DNA of 64,000 nucleotides from assembly GCA_000827265.1 (NCBI GenBank), contig KN834788.1, forward strand, positions 124,001 through 188,000, written 5' to 3'. The stretch is from Collybiopsis luxurians FD-317 M1 (taxonomy: Eukaryota; Basidiomycota; Agaricomycetes; Agaricales; Omphalotaceae). The notes under the pieces were generated by a model. That model was not told the DNA's origin. It searched no databases and worked only from the letters and a program-made list of their open reading frames with translations. Positions 36,088 to 47,906 of the stretch are shown here, one piece after another; positions within the stretch are counted from its first letter, which is position 1, and the number at the start of each line of letters is the position of its first letter. The translations under genes were made by a program, and so were the position numbers.

Positions 36088-36717
36088 CAAAAACTCATTG
36101 ACCAGGGAGCAGTACCCGACTATGCAACAATAGCCGCTATTGTTAAGGCCATAGAACAAATTGAGGAAAACCAAGTTCTTGAAGATTATTACATTTCTGC
36201 ATCCCACAGACAACTTGGACCAAGAGATTCAAGTTATTTCGCAGAACAACTGAAGTGTGAATGGAGAAATACTCCATACAATTCAGCCTCATTCAGAAGC
36301 ACTACTGCTGCACATAATGGGCAAAATTTTCAATCAGTTAAGACAATGAACTCACTACTAGGAGTTCAAATGCAACAATCAAATACAATTACATCAGGAA
36401 AACCTTCTGTAAATAGCAACTCTAATGTCACTACTAAACCTACTGTTAAATCAAACACAATGCTACACAAACTTTGTTATGCATGTGGTAAACCTGGCCA
36501 TTTCACAAATGATCCAAAATGTGAGAGGCATGGCAAGCCGCACTTATATGCAATTCAGAATGAGGAAATGGGAACCACTCCTGAACCAAATCCTGAAACT
36601 ACAGAAAAAATGACTGAGGATCCAATTCCAGCATTAGAAAATATAGATCCTTCCGATAATGAATCTGAAGGTGAGTGGGCACTTCAGCCCTATGAAGATG
36701 AATATGTTGGACAATAG

Positions 36718-37582
36718 CTTAGAGGGTTAATATAGAGCTAGTAGATGGAGTGTAAGATAGAGTAGTAGAAGAATAGAGTAAGATATAATATTATTTTAAA
36801 TTTATTCTTTGAAGCCTCAGGGCTTCCCAGAGATCATCAGGGAAGCCTCAGGCACTCTCAGAGATCTTTATAGAAATCTCAGGCATCTTCAGGAGCCTCA
36901 GGAATTGAGGGGTGTCTCCTGACCACTCCAGCTGACCTGGGCAGCCCAGGCAGCCTGGGTGGCCTAGGCTTACCTGGATTCTCTGAGACTAGCCACTGTT
37001 AGCCTGGGCATATGGAACTTTTTCCTGATGATCCAGGGCTTGCTACAGTGGAACATACATACACAGGGCTTCAAACATTGTGTAATCAACTGAACACATG
37101 TAGCATTTAGCATGTAGTATTTTCTTTGACAACTGAGCAATGTCAAGTCAGGTATAAATCACATATGCAGAAGCTGCTTTCCACTTTCTGGGGCTGGGGG
37201 TTGCTGCTGCAGCCAGTGCTCAGGAAACAGATGAGCAACTTAGGACAGCAACAGTCTGACTATCAATGTAGGATAATAAAGTCACTCAGCACACTCACAA
37301 TTTAGTTCAGTTTAGTTTGGGACTCCATATAGCAACAAATGACTTGTTAAATGTGTCAAAAGCAAGTTTTAATGAGTATCACATTTTGCCGAGACTTGGC
37401 AAGTTAGCTGTCAAGTGTGGAAAAAAAAAGTTACTTTTGTAAGGGCAAGTTAGTGGACTTTAAATTTGCCAAGTAACTTTGTCAACACCTGACCATGCCA
37501 TGTATTTAAACTAACTTCCTTCCTTCCTTCTGAGGCCCTCTTACCATTTCAAGATGAAATGCCAAGATGGGTATAGGTATAA
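36718..37582. repeat. Decayed repeat-rich spacer
   Basis: About 36,800-37,040 resembles a diverged copy of the foldback element at 38,613-38,824 (shared GGAATTGAGGGGTGTCTCC and a TTTTTCCTGATGATCCAGGGC end). About 37,370-37,490 holds a second small inverted repeat built on CTTGGCAAGTTA and its complement. No gene. Confidence 0.4.
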
Positions 37583-37849
37583 CTGGACACCTTCACACTC
37601 ATGCCTGGGCCTCACACTCACACTTGGGCACCTCACACTCACACCCAGGCTGCTCACACTCACACTCAACAGGCCCACACTCACAGTCACAAGGGTCACA
37701 ATCACTTTCAGGGGGATCACACTCAAAGTCGGAATGAATTGTAGTTGCAGTTGGGATAACCAGGGAATGGTATACAAACTAGGATATTTTGTGTGTACCA
37801 TATATCAAATATTACTCTTTCTCATACCACCATCTCCTGGTGCACCCAT

Positions 37850-40800
37850 GGTTGGGCATGACAGCAATGAGCAGCTTCAAGAGCTCATCAGATGCATTCC
37901 AAAGCATCTTCTACTTAGATTTTGTGATCAGGTAGGTGTTCCTATCATCACTCTCCCATCAGGCACACATTGTTAGATCACTCATGCATCTACACTGCAG
38001 TACTACAGCACTGAATTCATTGAAAATAACCCTGCAAAGTTCCTGGGCTTTAATTGGGTTGATTTTGATGTGTTAAGTGACTATCTGTGCAATGAGGGCC
38101 ATGAAAGCCTTCTCACAAAGGATCTGTGTATGCCAATCTTTTATCATGAGTGAATCCATACTCTAAATGCATTTTTCATAGCCACGGAATCTCCCATCAA
38201 GCAAGAAGATGCCGATATTGATATATCATTGATGGTCACTTCTTCAGCTGCTGTGCAAATGCATGTAGACACTGATCAAAATGGAAATGAATTAATTTAT
38301 ATTTACAATTCTGATGAAGCATCTGAAGGTGAAGATGGTATAGGTTATTTAATTAATGGTTTCTAACTCCACTGAAACTTTCTTCTCCAGGTGTTCAGGA
38401 TGGAAATGGGTCCAATGACAATGAAGAAATGAAGCAAGAATGTATGTATTTTGAGCCATTTGTAGCATCTCTATCACTCAATTTTGACTTGAGATAGCTA
38501 CAAGCTCTCAAGACAGTTCATTTGACTGGGACCTGGAACACCTTTGTGATGATATTTCTTGCTCCAACTCACCTATAATGGTCCAGACCAACTCAGACAC
38601 CAACCATGACTTCAGGAAAATTACCTTTTGCCCAGGCTGCCCAGAGGTCTCTGGAGACACCCCCAAAATCCTAGGGATCCCAGGAATCTCTCAGATCTCA
38701 AGTTCTAGAGTCTTTTGGAGCTTTGAGATTGCTCTGGGATCTTTCAGGGTCCCTGGGGATCCCTAGGAATTAGGGGGTGTCTCCAGAGATCTTTGGGAAG
38801 CCTGGGCCCAGGGCATTTTTCCTGATGGATGATAATACTCAATCAGCAATTGATGCTGAGGAAATCTCCTCTGTTGGTGATACCAATGATACCAGGAACA
38901 TCAAAATCTTATCAGTCAGTGGACAAGAATCAGAAGGTGAAGAGGTTGAAAAGTTGGTTGCAAGTGGGGTAGGGGTAATGGATGTAGAATGGAAAAAGTC
39001 AAATACTGTGTGGCTTAATGAAGGAATCTGGTCAGAAGTTTTTGAGGGGAAAACCAAGCTCAATCAACAACTTTCTGTGCAACAGCTTGAAAAGGTCCAC
39101 AGCAGAACCCCTTCCAACTGGCCAATAAATCCAACTCCCACAGCATTCCTTATCAATCTGAGCAACTTGGGTAAAGAGGAGGTAGATCTTGAGAAGCTTT
39201 TGAATAGCAAGGTTCATCTCCATAATTTCCTTAATATTCAGTAACTAACTATTCTCAAGTCACAGCAGCACTGGACATATGAGTCAAATGGGAGAAATGA
39301 TTCAAAGTGCAAGTTATCTGGCTATCTTTTTGGACAGGGTGAGGAAGACCAGATTGAATGCTGATGCATTTGTGAGAAGTGTGGTGGGGTCTATATCTGT
39401 GAACATGTTAATCCTAAGTATCTCAATATTGGACATTATGAGCTCAATCCTGTTGCACTTGAGAAGTTGAGAAGTTGATCCAAGTGCAAATTCAATCATG
39501 CATTGATGAAATGTCATCTATTGACAAGTTGTCTTTAATGTTAGTAGCTCTTACAAAATCTTCATCAAGCTTCTGACTGACATTGTGCTTGAATGAATTT
39601 ATTTTAGATTCTGGATGGTCATCAACTTGTGCAACTGCCCTGCTATTGATGAAGAAGGTGAACCATGTATGGGTAAACCAATTGTTAAGAAGTATCAAGA
39701 GGTGAGCCCACACAAGATTTGTGTTTTTCCATGCTATTCCTCATTCAGTTTAACTATCAAGGGAGGGTCAGATTGTAAAGGTCACTCCCATTTCATTGCT
39801 TGTTCAGGTTGGTCAAAGAAATGGTGAGAAGGACATCAATCATATTCAATTCCTGACAGGGTTAATGAAGAGGTTCTTGTAAAGCTGTCCAGTGCCAAAG
39901 AGCTTCAGTCTATCTCCTGTATACCTACTTGTGCAAGAATTGTGAGGTCACAGAATGGGGCTTTGAAGTGCAGCTGTGGTATGTACCTCTACCACTTGTA
40001 TCATTGTATTTTAATCATAAGCTATGCAGGATACCCACATAATCCAGATGGTTCTCTCAGCAAACTCATCAAACACAAATGTAATGCCTCTTGGACCATC
40101 TTTGTTCCAGTTGATCCTTCCATCAGACATGCAGTCCTTGTCTTCAGCTCAAAGAAGACACACTCCATCAAACCAGAACCTCACAGTCATCTCATCCTCC
40201 TGCAAACTAAGCTCACTCTCTTGGTCTTGGAACTCTATACAAAATGTATAGAAGTGACAGGTATAATTGGAACTTCAGTTAAATCTGTGCAGAAGGGCAA
40301 GTCATTGTACTTCAATGGCTTATTATCTACAAGATTAGCTGATATATCCCTTTAGCGGCATCAACAGCTTCCCTTTTGAATGGAAAAACTCCATCAACTC
40401 TTCATCCCGCACTTGCTGATGTTCATTGACAGCAGAGTCTGCTCAGACAGACCAAGTCTCAAAGATTTCCAAAAGGGACTGATTTTGAAGGTATGTACTA
40501 TGATCAAGATGTATCAATTATGAAGCAGATATCTTGCATATGTTATGTACATTGCAAACAGTGCATATAATTTGTCATATCCATGTCACATCTGACTTGC
40601 TCTAACTTGCCTTTCTTAGTGGAGTCAACAATCTGAAGAATAAAGTCACACCAGAACAGTACCTTAAATTGGTTAACTTTATGTATCTCCCCATGAAGGA
40701 AGTGGTGAATGAATTCATGGATTGGGTCAAAGGTCTCAGCCATTCACAGGTCCAAGGTATGGTTTGCCTCCATTGACTGAGTGGTATTCTAATGCCCCTC

Positions 40801-41423
40801 TGAAGCATGGTAGAACCTTAAGCTCCAGGCATTTATTCTTTCCAGCATCATCCACTGTTTCTCTAATATGGGTGCAGAATCATGGGCTCTCACTGAATTG
40901 AGCACAAACTTGAATGAAGCCCAGCATGCTTGGACTAACTGCTTCACTGGCACTGATCTATCACTCTTAAAAGCTATCTTGAGGTGAGCTATTGCTTGTC
41001 AAACAGTTTGGTTCAATTGACACATTTTTCAGTGCCAAAACACTTGATTTCAATACCTCTGAAGAAATGGCCCTGTCTTTATGCAGCAGTGCACTCAAAA
41101 ACCCTCAAAACTCACACTTCAACTGGACACGCCGACAGTTAAACTGCGAGTCAAATAAAGCAAACAAGAGGAAAGCACACAAAAATCAAAACCAAGTTGT
41201 AGCTGACCTCTGTCAACAAACTGCTGATGCCAAAGCCACTGCAAAAGAACTGCAAAGCAAACTTTGGGACGTTACCAGTTCAAAGCCGAGAGCTAAGAAG
41301 TCAATAGCTGAATCTAGCTCTTCTGGCCGTGTCGCTCCTATACATGAGTTGAAAGCTCAAGTGCAGTCTATTACTGATCCTTATCCTGCCATTGGTATGT
41401 TCCCTACATCTCTGACCCTCTGA
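37850..41423 (+). pseudogene. MULE-type transposase relic with GCM-like zinc region
   Basis: Plus-strand blocks in order: an N-terminal HDSNEQLQELIRCIPKHLLLRFCDQ exon; NNPAKFLGFNWVDFDVLSDYL; an acidic region; then the zinc region at about 39,620-40,080 (CNCPAIDEEGEPC, VFPCYS, DCKGHSHFIACSGW, later CNASWTIFVPVD and EPHSH). Further blocks include a tail NLNEAQHAWTNCFTGTDLSLLKAIL and a coiled-coil end rich in Gln/Lys (VVADLCQQTADAKATAKELQ). This order is that of a large Agaricomycete family related to MULE transposases. Frames shift repeatedly and a 212-bp element sits inside the acidic region at 38,613. The catalytic acidic residues could not be located with confidence. Confidence 0.55.
38613..38824. 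mobile_element. 212-bp foldback element inside the MULE transposase gene
   Basis: The element starts CAGGAAAATTACC and ends GGGCATTTTTCCTG. The arms (TGCCCAGGCTGCCCA...GGTCTCTGGAGACACCCCC on the left) are inverted on the right (GGGGGTGTCTCCAGAGATC...GGGAAGCCTGGGCCC), so about 60 bp on each side pair. It contains no ORF. It interrupts a frame that reads TNHD before and DDNTQSAIDAEE after. A diverged relative lies at about 36,800-37,040. A target duplication is not clear (ATGA near both ends). Confidence 0.65.
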
Positions 41424-42048
41424 CAAATTTGGTTACTAAAATCCTCTTCTAGCCACAGCACAGACTCAGTCATCATTGCCACAGCCACTGCAAACACCAG
41501 CACAGGAACCATTTTCTGCGCCACATAAGTTGTCTTTTTTTTTGCTTGTACTTGAGATTCATCTCAAACAAAGTGAATTGTTCAACTACACGCAATCTGA
41601 ACCAGCTAATCCGCCGCAGCAATCTTATGCGGACATGTGGGAGTTAATGCAACACCCACAGTCGGCGCATGGCTCAAGTACTGATTTTACCCTGCTCCAT
41701 ATGTAATGTTTTGCTTCTTTGCTATGCGCTATGTTAAGTTCTATTACTGTAGCTCAAAGTCATGTAATGGGATTCTCAAATGAACCCTCCTCAAATATCG
41801 ATGGTGTCAATTTCGACTGGAACTCATTCTTTGCTAATATTCAATAGTTTTGTTATCCTATCTCGAACTACTGTCTAATCGAAGTCATATATACTCTGTG
41901 TAATTGATCATTGACTGAAAACTACCTCGAAGTCTATCCATTATCTTGACTCAGAAGATAGACAGTGAGCATGGGCTGGCGGCTCAAGTGTGAGTGTGAG
42001 CCAAGTGAGTGTGAGTGTGAGCATCAGGCACGAGTGTGAAGGTGCCAG

Positions 42049-43247
42049 ATTATAAGTACACCGCGCCGAGATTGTATTGTACTGTATCAAATGATCATAA
42101 AACCTCGGTGACAAGCGAGGCTTTCCGGCTTTCCATAGATAGAAGCGCTCAGCAGGCCCGACGGCGCGTGATTGACATCACGCAGTCGATTTTTTTTCTT
42201 CTGCAATCCAAAAATCTCCCAGCTGCTCGCTTTGTTGGCAGAAACCAGGTCAACGTCCTATCTTTTTCTCTCATGTCGTCCGCCTCCGGTGAAAATAGTT
42301 AGATCCTTCCAGTTTTCTGGTCTTCCAAATCGGGAGTCCAACTAGCAGCCAGCCACCGAAAGTGGATAAATTGAGGCACTGGAAACTAATTCATTTTCCT
42401 TTTATGGAACAGCCGGAAAACAAACTGCCATATAAGGAGGAGCTGCCAAAAAAATTTGCTCTGTAATGCGTTACGATTTCCAAAATGACCACATTCACGG
42501 GGTCGCGTTACGCGTTATGTTTGTGGTCGTAAAGATACAGTATTCTTCGAAAATCCAAAGCTTTTTCCCTGAATGGGATCTCATGCTTTTATAGAACAAT
42601 TGATCTGCATCCTTTCATCACACATCGTTCCATCATGCTACTGTGTAGATGTTTCAACACAGCGTTCAATTAAGACCGCGACTGAGCTATCCATTCATAG
42701 AAACATCTGTCATTCTTCCAAGCGATCAGAATCCAGATCATGATCGTCAACCTTACCCAGTGAAAGTTCACCCCATTACGAAAAGGATCCGTAGGAAGGA
42801 TCTTCAGGGATAAACATTTTATGGGGCGCCATCTATCAAATTATGTTCATCGAGCTCAAGATAACGATGAAAACAACCCTGTTCTTTAACTATTGGACTC
42901 CAGCACAAAACTGGCACCTTAGCAAGGCCAAACATAGCGAGATCAGTTGAGGTGTCAGGGCTCTTGATGCATTCGTGGCTCGCATCTTTCATATAATTCA
43001 GCTGATACCACAGGCCGTCCAGCCCAACAGCGCTCAAAATGCGCAAGCTCGGAGAATGCGGGTGCCGATGGCATACACTTTGTGATCTATCGAGAACTAG
43101 ATCAAAGCAACTTGACCTTCGACCACCACCGTGTTGTTCCAGCAGCGCTGGTCGCCCAGAACAAATAGATACCCTCTGAGACGCCCAAAGCTCACCCAAC
43201 ACTACTTACCGTCCTCTGAGACGACTATAAGGACTCGGCTTCTCTCC
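42049..43247. other. Intergenic; return to CpG-containing DNA
   Basis: Composition changes back to that of unique DNA just right of the MULE end. A 127-residue minus-strand ORF (42,819-43,202) sits head-to-head with the next gene but resembles no family I can name with confidence. No other gene seen. Confidence 0.4.
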
Positions 43248-44512
43248 ATGAGTGTACTCTCGTTCGAAAATCTAACTATCTTGGAGTATGAAAGCATCGC
43301 TTCGTCTGTCGGAAGCGCATTACATGGTAACATTGGCAGCAACTTCCAGTGGTGCACTCTTAATCTTGAAGTTCAAGGTCTTTACATTGGAGTAGCAGCT
43401 CTTTCCTTATGGCTTCTCCTGTATGTGCTCCCGTTGTTTTTCCTATCACATTCCATCTGATAGTTACGTAGCTCGGGGGGAAACAACTCCTCTATCGGCA
43501 ACCGTTTTCTCTTGATAGTCATTTTCATCATGCTATTCTTTGATATGATAAACACGGCTTCCTCAATTTACTTTATTGCACACGATATTCGCACATTTGG
43601 AGGACACATTAACCCGATATTGACAAGAATTGTCATTCTGGTGGACATGGTCGTTGTGAAGCTGAATGTGAGTCCTTACACATACCCTGTATTGTAATCA
43701 TGGGGGAGCTTTTTCCAATCTCTTTATAGTATTTTTTAAGCGACCTTGTAATCGTTTGGAGAGCGTGGTCGATTTTCGACAGGAAGCCAATTTATGTCCA
43801 GCTGCTGTTAGCTGCATGCTTGTGTGCTTCCTTAGGTATGTTCAACAATGTCTTCCCATAACCCTAGGTATAAAACCATAATCGCTCAGGCGCAGCAGTT
43901 GCCGATATGACAATTTCCGTCGAATTAACCATGAATTTACGCACAAAATTCACCCTGGTCTACCCTAAATCCAGAGCTATCCTTCCATCTGTACTGTTGC
44001 TTACGAATACTGTGGCAACTGCTTTGATAGCCTTCAGAACCTGGTAGGCCCTCCATCCAAACTTGACATTAAAATCAGAATCATACGCTAAATATAGGAA
44101 ATTCTATCGAACTCTCAAATATACTGGGTTCCAGGATACAAGTAGCATTAAATGTGCCATCCATATGCTACTGTTCATGGTAGAATCTGGATTTTTGTAT
44201 TCAGTGTTATGGGTACAAACAAATATCTGCCACGGTTTCTGACATGCTGATCATGGTCACTTGCTGTAGATCATTGTAATCCTTGATATGATGGTGCAAT
44301 TATCCCCGGAAGTGAGCTATTTCCTGAGCTTGATTATCCCTCACTTAACGGTAAATATTTCTTGTGGTCATTGAAACTTCTACTTATGAATTATTTAGGG
44401 TATTTACCCATGCCTGATGGTCATTCTTATTGTCTTCGAGAAACAGAAATATGACTCTATGACTGGTACAGCATGGTCAACGAGTCCAGATATGTCGACC
44501 TCGACGGTCTGA
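43248..44512 (+). CDS. Seven-helix membrane protein (W-R-A-W type), 312 aa
   Basis: Seven exons (43,248-43,420; 43,472-43,667; 43,730-43,835; 43,890-44,043; 44,098-44,212; 44,270-44,350; 44,399-44,512) give 939 nt in frame. The protein has a short N-terminus with an Asn-linked site, then helices around VQGLYIGVAALSLWLLL, FLLIVIFIMLFFDM, IVILVDMVVVKL, LLLAACLCASLG, SVLLLTNTVATALIAFRTW, HMLLFMVESGFLYSVLW and SLIIPHLTGIYPCLMVILIV. Signature motifs SDLVIVWRAWSIFD, the M-VESGFLYSVLW helix and a YP-x5-VI-L end are those of a large Basidiomycete family of seven-helix plasma-membrane proteins of unknown function, sometimes called receptor-like. The intact W-R-A-W contrasts with the related pseudogene at 7.5-8.8 kb. 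No ligand or G-protein link can be inferred. Confidence 0.85.
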
Positions 44513-46304
44513 GAAAACTTAGGCATCTTTGAATCTTTATGTTGAACTTTGAACAGCACTGGTGGCTTCTTGTCCTTTTGGTCTCTCATTGGACTCACAT
44601 TGGGCTTTTGGGACTTATAATTTGGACATCAAGTTGTGATTAATCTTTTCTAATATCTCGGACTACTACACTCCTTATGTCTTCGCAAATAGCCGGTGCC
44701 CGTGGGCTTTTGAAGTAGGTTTCGAGATATACCCGTGTAAACTATTTGTGTAACATTATGACAATAAACCTGTCGAGATTAGACGTCAAAGCTGGAATTA
44801 TCAAGTAAGTCTTGCCCGGTCCTATTTTGTTCCGCGCGGATTAGGTACATCTCACCTGCGATGTCTGTCCGTGATCACAGCATACATATTTGATTTTTCC
44901 TTACATTTTTCCTAAGCTCGTTCCGGGTTCATGAGTGCTCGGAATCTAATCCAGTTATTCATTACTCATAGACTTGATATATATGTATTCACCGAGATTT
45001 GTGCCTGTTTCTGGGAAGCTGAGGGTGAATCGACTATTTAACTACCTAGAAAACTACGAACTGATAGATACTTTTAGATCGATACTTACGTAGTTCAACA
45101 GGTAGCTATCTTTAAAATACCGAGTCGTTCACACTTGTTTGTGTGAAGCTAAGGATTACGTAGTTCAACAAAACCTAACCAGTGGAAACGAATAATATGG
45201 TAGCCTACCGCCTAGTCCATATCCCTATTTTCAATACTCTTAAGTGCCTCATTTCACACTATACTATCTCTCCGCATCCGTAGTGGTGCGTATAACCCTG
45301 TATTCCCATTGTGCACGGTATCAAGTGATGAGATCTGACACAATATGTTACTGTGCGGTCCGCACACAGTTTTATTCTGGGTGCATGCAATGGAAGCAGT
45401 ATCATCATGCTAACCTTAATCTTGGATTGACTTCATTTTTCAGATAATAGATAACATATGCTTCTACGGTATTCCCGATTTGAAACCCTTATTAGAAAAT
45501 TGGTAGTCAAACTCGATGTTTGTTTAGGTGTTTCAAGTGATGAACACGTTCACTTGCGCTTGACTCTGACGGGCCCCGCTCTTCACATATTCAATTGAAT
45601 CATTGAATAGTGATACTTTATAAATCAGTAGTTAATTAGTTAGTTATTACACAGCGTGGTCTCGTTGCGGAACTGTCCGATGAGGATCGTACTTAAGTAC
45701 ATGACTGGGAACTGTACAAATAATTAATTCTAATACTACGAGGCCGCGGTCGTTTCTCTCCCCGATTGCGACCGACCCTGCAGTTGCACAGCAGACGAGC
45801 TCGATACCTCAAGGGCAAAGGTAGATCTGCAGTGAACGAGGTCCATCAAAAGCGGTGTCAATTAACACTCCTTTCCTGTAGGACACTTTGCCTAGATCAG
45901 TACAGTCTACATGCCCTCAAGGCCTTCAAGACTTTGTTGCTAGCTCAATTTCCGCAGGTTAAATTGTATTTGGGATTTGAGGTAGTGAAAATGAAAAATA
46001 TAGTTTTGGAAATGTACAGTTACATGAAATGGTGGGATGCTCCCGCTACCAATAGTACAGCTAGGTATTTGAGAGGATTCGTGTGGGAGATATACTTCGC
46101 ACCAATGTGAACCATGCGGAAGCCAATTAAGGTCATTGATACGTTATTCCGGTTGCATACAAATCATCATTGATACTCTGATCTTAACACGAATGTCGCA
46201 CAGCACCCTTTCCCTACATAATATAGATGGTCACGCCCGTATTTTCCTTGATACCCTCCCTGGACCTGCTGTAGACTTGTTAACCGCCATCCACAAGCCA
46301 AGCT
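44513..46304. other. 1.8 kb intergenic, no gene recognised
   Basis: A 13-bp direct repeat, ACGTAGTTCAACA, occurs at about 45,090 and 45,158. A 114-residue ORF at 45,766-46,110 has no recognisable domain. AT-rich otherwise. Confidence 0.45.
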
Positions 46305-47906
46305 ATGTCAGTTTCGCGTGAAAGTATCATTGTTGATGCATATAGTCCTCTCATCAGCTACAATCCTCCACCCGACAACAATACTTGGCATACAGGGGGC
46401 TGGGACGGAGACCCATTACAATCTCAGTGCGTCAATGCATCCTCCATTTACACCTCTGCTGATTTCTGTAAAATTATCAGATATTCCAATAGCACGTTTC
46501 TCTACAGTACATTTAGTGGAGCCACCGCGACGCTCAAATTTACGGGGACAGGGGTTCGGATAGTGGGATCTTATAGGTGGAATGATGGGCCTTATAGGTG
46601 CGCGGTGGTGATGAACATAGTAAGGTGTATTAGTCAGGCTAACACTTTGTTTTTCAGCGTCACTGTCGATGGTTCTGCAGGTCCAACGAACAGGACTGGT
46701 ACACCACCGGATATCAACAATCAATTATTCAACTATGTGATGTATGACAATCTTGGCTCGCTTTCACATGGTCTTCATACCGTGGTGCTCACCAATCTCG
46801 CGTCGGGGAACCTGACGAATATAGACGTCGACTACGTAAGTATAAGGATCCCACTCAATATTTGTGTGACGCGCCAACATTCTATTCCCCGTGTCTCGGT
46901 AGATGGTTTTTTCAACCGAAGTTGTCGCTGGCACCGAAGATCAAATTGTACAAGATACAGAGTTCACGTATGATCCACCTCAAAACTGGAATACCGATAA
47001 CACAAACTTCCCTGAGTTCAACAGTGGAACAGTCCAGTATGCAATAAACATACTCATTTCTACTCTTTCATAGTTGAACAGCCCTGTTGCAGTTTCACTG
47101 GTTCCTCCGGTTCGACGGCCTCGCTGAATTTCCAGGTCGGTCTTCCCCTTCCTCTTGTAGGAAGCATTACTAGAAATAAAGATCCATATAGGGGACACGG
47201 ATAATTGTTTATGGGGCGGTCGGGAGCGCTGGATCACCGTATACAGCTCAGCTAGACGGTAATGGGGAAATCTTCTCATATAATGGCACTCAGCCTGGAT
47301 TTGGGTATCGAACTGGGCAAATTCTCTTCTATATGGACAATTTGTCGAATTCTTCACACTCGCTCACCTTTACGGCTCTTCCGCCGTCGGGAAGTAGCCT
47401 GAGCTTCAGCATCGATTATGCCATTACCGACCCCGTAGCAAAAAATACAACTAGCAATTCCACTTCGTAAGCTCTTTTTTTTCTCACTCTGAAGCTCGCA
47501 TCGTTTATCAGCGTTTTTCAGGGGAACTACGACTGCATCACCTTCCGGAACTTCAGGAGCTGCATCACAATCCTCATCCGTAGCACAGACGGCCACATCA
47601 CCGAGAAATTTATCTGCAGGCACAGCCGCCGGCATAGCAGTCGGTTCATTTGCCACCCTGATAATGATGTTTGCTGTAATCCTATCGCTCATTCGATATC
47701 GAAATCGCAATCGACAGGAGAAAACGCGATTACGCAAGTTTACGGCCGTAGAACCTTTCCCTTACGCTCCTGGATCGGGGCTACAAGTATATCCCAAGGT
47801 GACCAATGCGTTCGAAAAGGTGAAAGGAACGCTACGACGTGGACTCAGTCTGCATACTGCTGGGGGAACGACCGCTATAAGTGCCCCTCCTCCGTACGAA
47901 GGATGA
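46305..47906 (+). CDS. Single-pass cell-surface protein with Ser/Thr-rich stalk, 435 aa
   Basis: Six exons (46,305-46,597; 46,658-46,835; 46,903-47,036; 47,093-47,135; 47,192-47,466; 47,522-47,906) make 1308 nt in frame. The ectodomain has two similar beta-rich repeats. The first runs NNTWHTGGWDGDPL to ATLKFTGTGVRIVGSYRWNDGPYSVTVDG; the second, NTDNTNFPEF to SLNFQGTRIIVYGAVGSAGSPYTAQLDG. This duplicated sandwich is frequent in Agaricomycete surface proteins and resembles carbohydrate-binding folds. Then come a Ser/Thr/Ala-rich stalk (about residues 308-338), one helix AAGIAVGSFATLIMMFAVILSLI (~342-366), a basic stop-transfer RYRNRNRQ, and a ~65-residue cytoplasmic tail ending APPPYEG. Several N-glycosylation sites are present. 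No signal peptide is obvious at this start, so an upstream exon or internal-signal insertion is possible. Function unknown; a wall or environment sensor is a guess. Confidence 0.75.

Larger units (their letters stand above)
31550..36717 (+). pseudogene. Ty3/gypsy-type gag relic, split by a hAT insertion
   Basis: The 5' part (31,550-32,346) contains an acidic leader, then the retrotransposon-gag fold: VPNLEPYNGTPD, FEQWLLAILRWL, KALNWYNDEV, WTFEETVLGVFDRCI and, in a shifted frame, FLDGLPIEII. The 3' part resumes at 36,088 with LQKLIDQGAVPDYATI and ends with a CCHC knuckle (CYACGKPGHFTNDPKC) and an acidic tail stopping at 36,717. Joined, the parts cover the usual gag order. Between them lies a complete 3.7-kb hAT element. 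The 5' part also has a nonsense codon (about 31,814) and a frameshift near 32,250. No pol domains or LTRs were found within 1 kb downstream, so this is an isolated gag, either a fragment or one of the stand-alone gag genes seen in Agaricomycetes. Confidence 0.75.
37583..42048 (+). mobile_element. MULE-like DNA transposon with GTGTGAG-rich long inverted ends, ~4.47 kb
   Basis: The outer ends match as inverted repeats: CTGGACACCTTCACACTCATGCCTG on the left (given here as two overlapping parts, CTGGACACCTTCACACTC and CACACTCATGCCTG) against the reverse complement of the right end CAGGCACGAGTGTGAAGGTGCCAG. Inside each end are runs of CTCACACTCACAC (left, to about 37,700) and the complementary GTGAGTGTGAG (right, from about 41,970). 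The interior encodes a decayed transposase with a zinc-binding GCM/WRKY-like region. Flanks share TATAA but no exact 8-10-bp duplication could be fixed. The class is inferred from long repetitive ends and the encoded protein. Confidence 0.65.

Noticed and set aside
36718..37582. Search for pol and LTRs after the gag relic
   Set aside because: No protease, reverse transcriptase or integrase motifs and no long direct repeats flank the gag; a complete LTR element is not supported.
37583..37700. CACACTCACAC tandem tract considered as a CRISPR-like array or microsatellite
   Set aside because: The units are 8-13 bp with no unique spacers of constant size, and the tract is mirrored in inverted orientation at 41,970-42,048, which makes it a transposon end.
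42819..43202. 127-residue minus-strand ORF, briefly considered as an F-box/LRR fragment
   Set aside because: Only a vague SLRILS-like stretch supports it; no F-box, no repeated leucine spacing and no continuing exon.
45766..46110. 114-residue plus ORF
   Set aside because: No domain, no splice-compatible neighbours, composition like the surrounding non-coding DNA.
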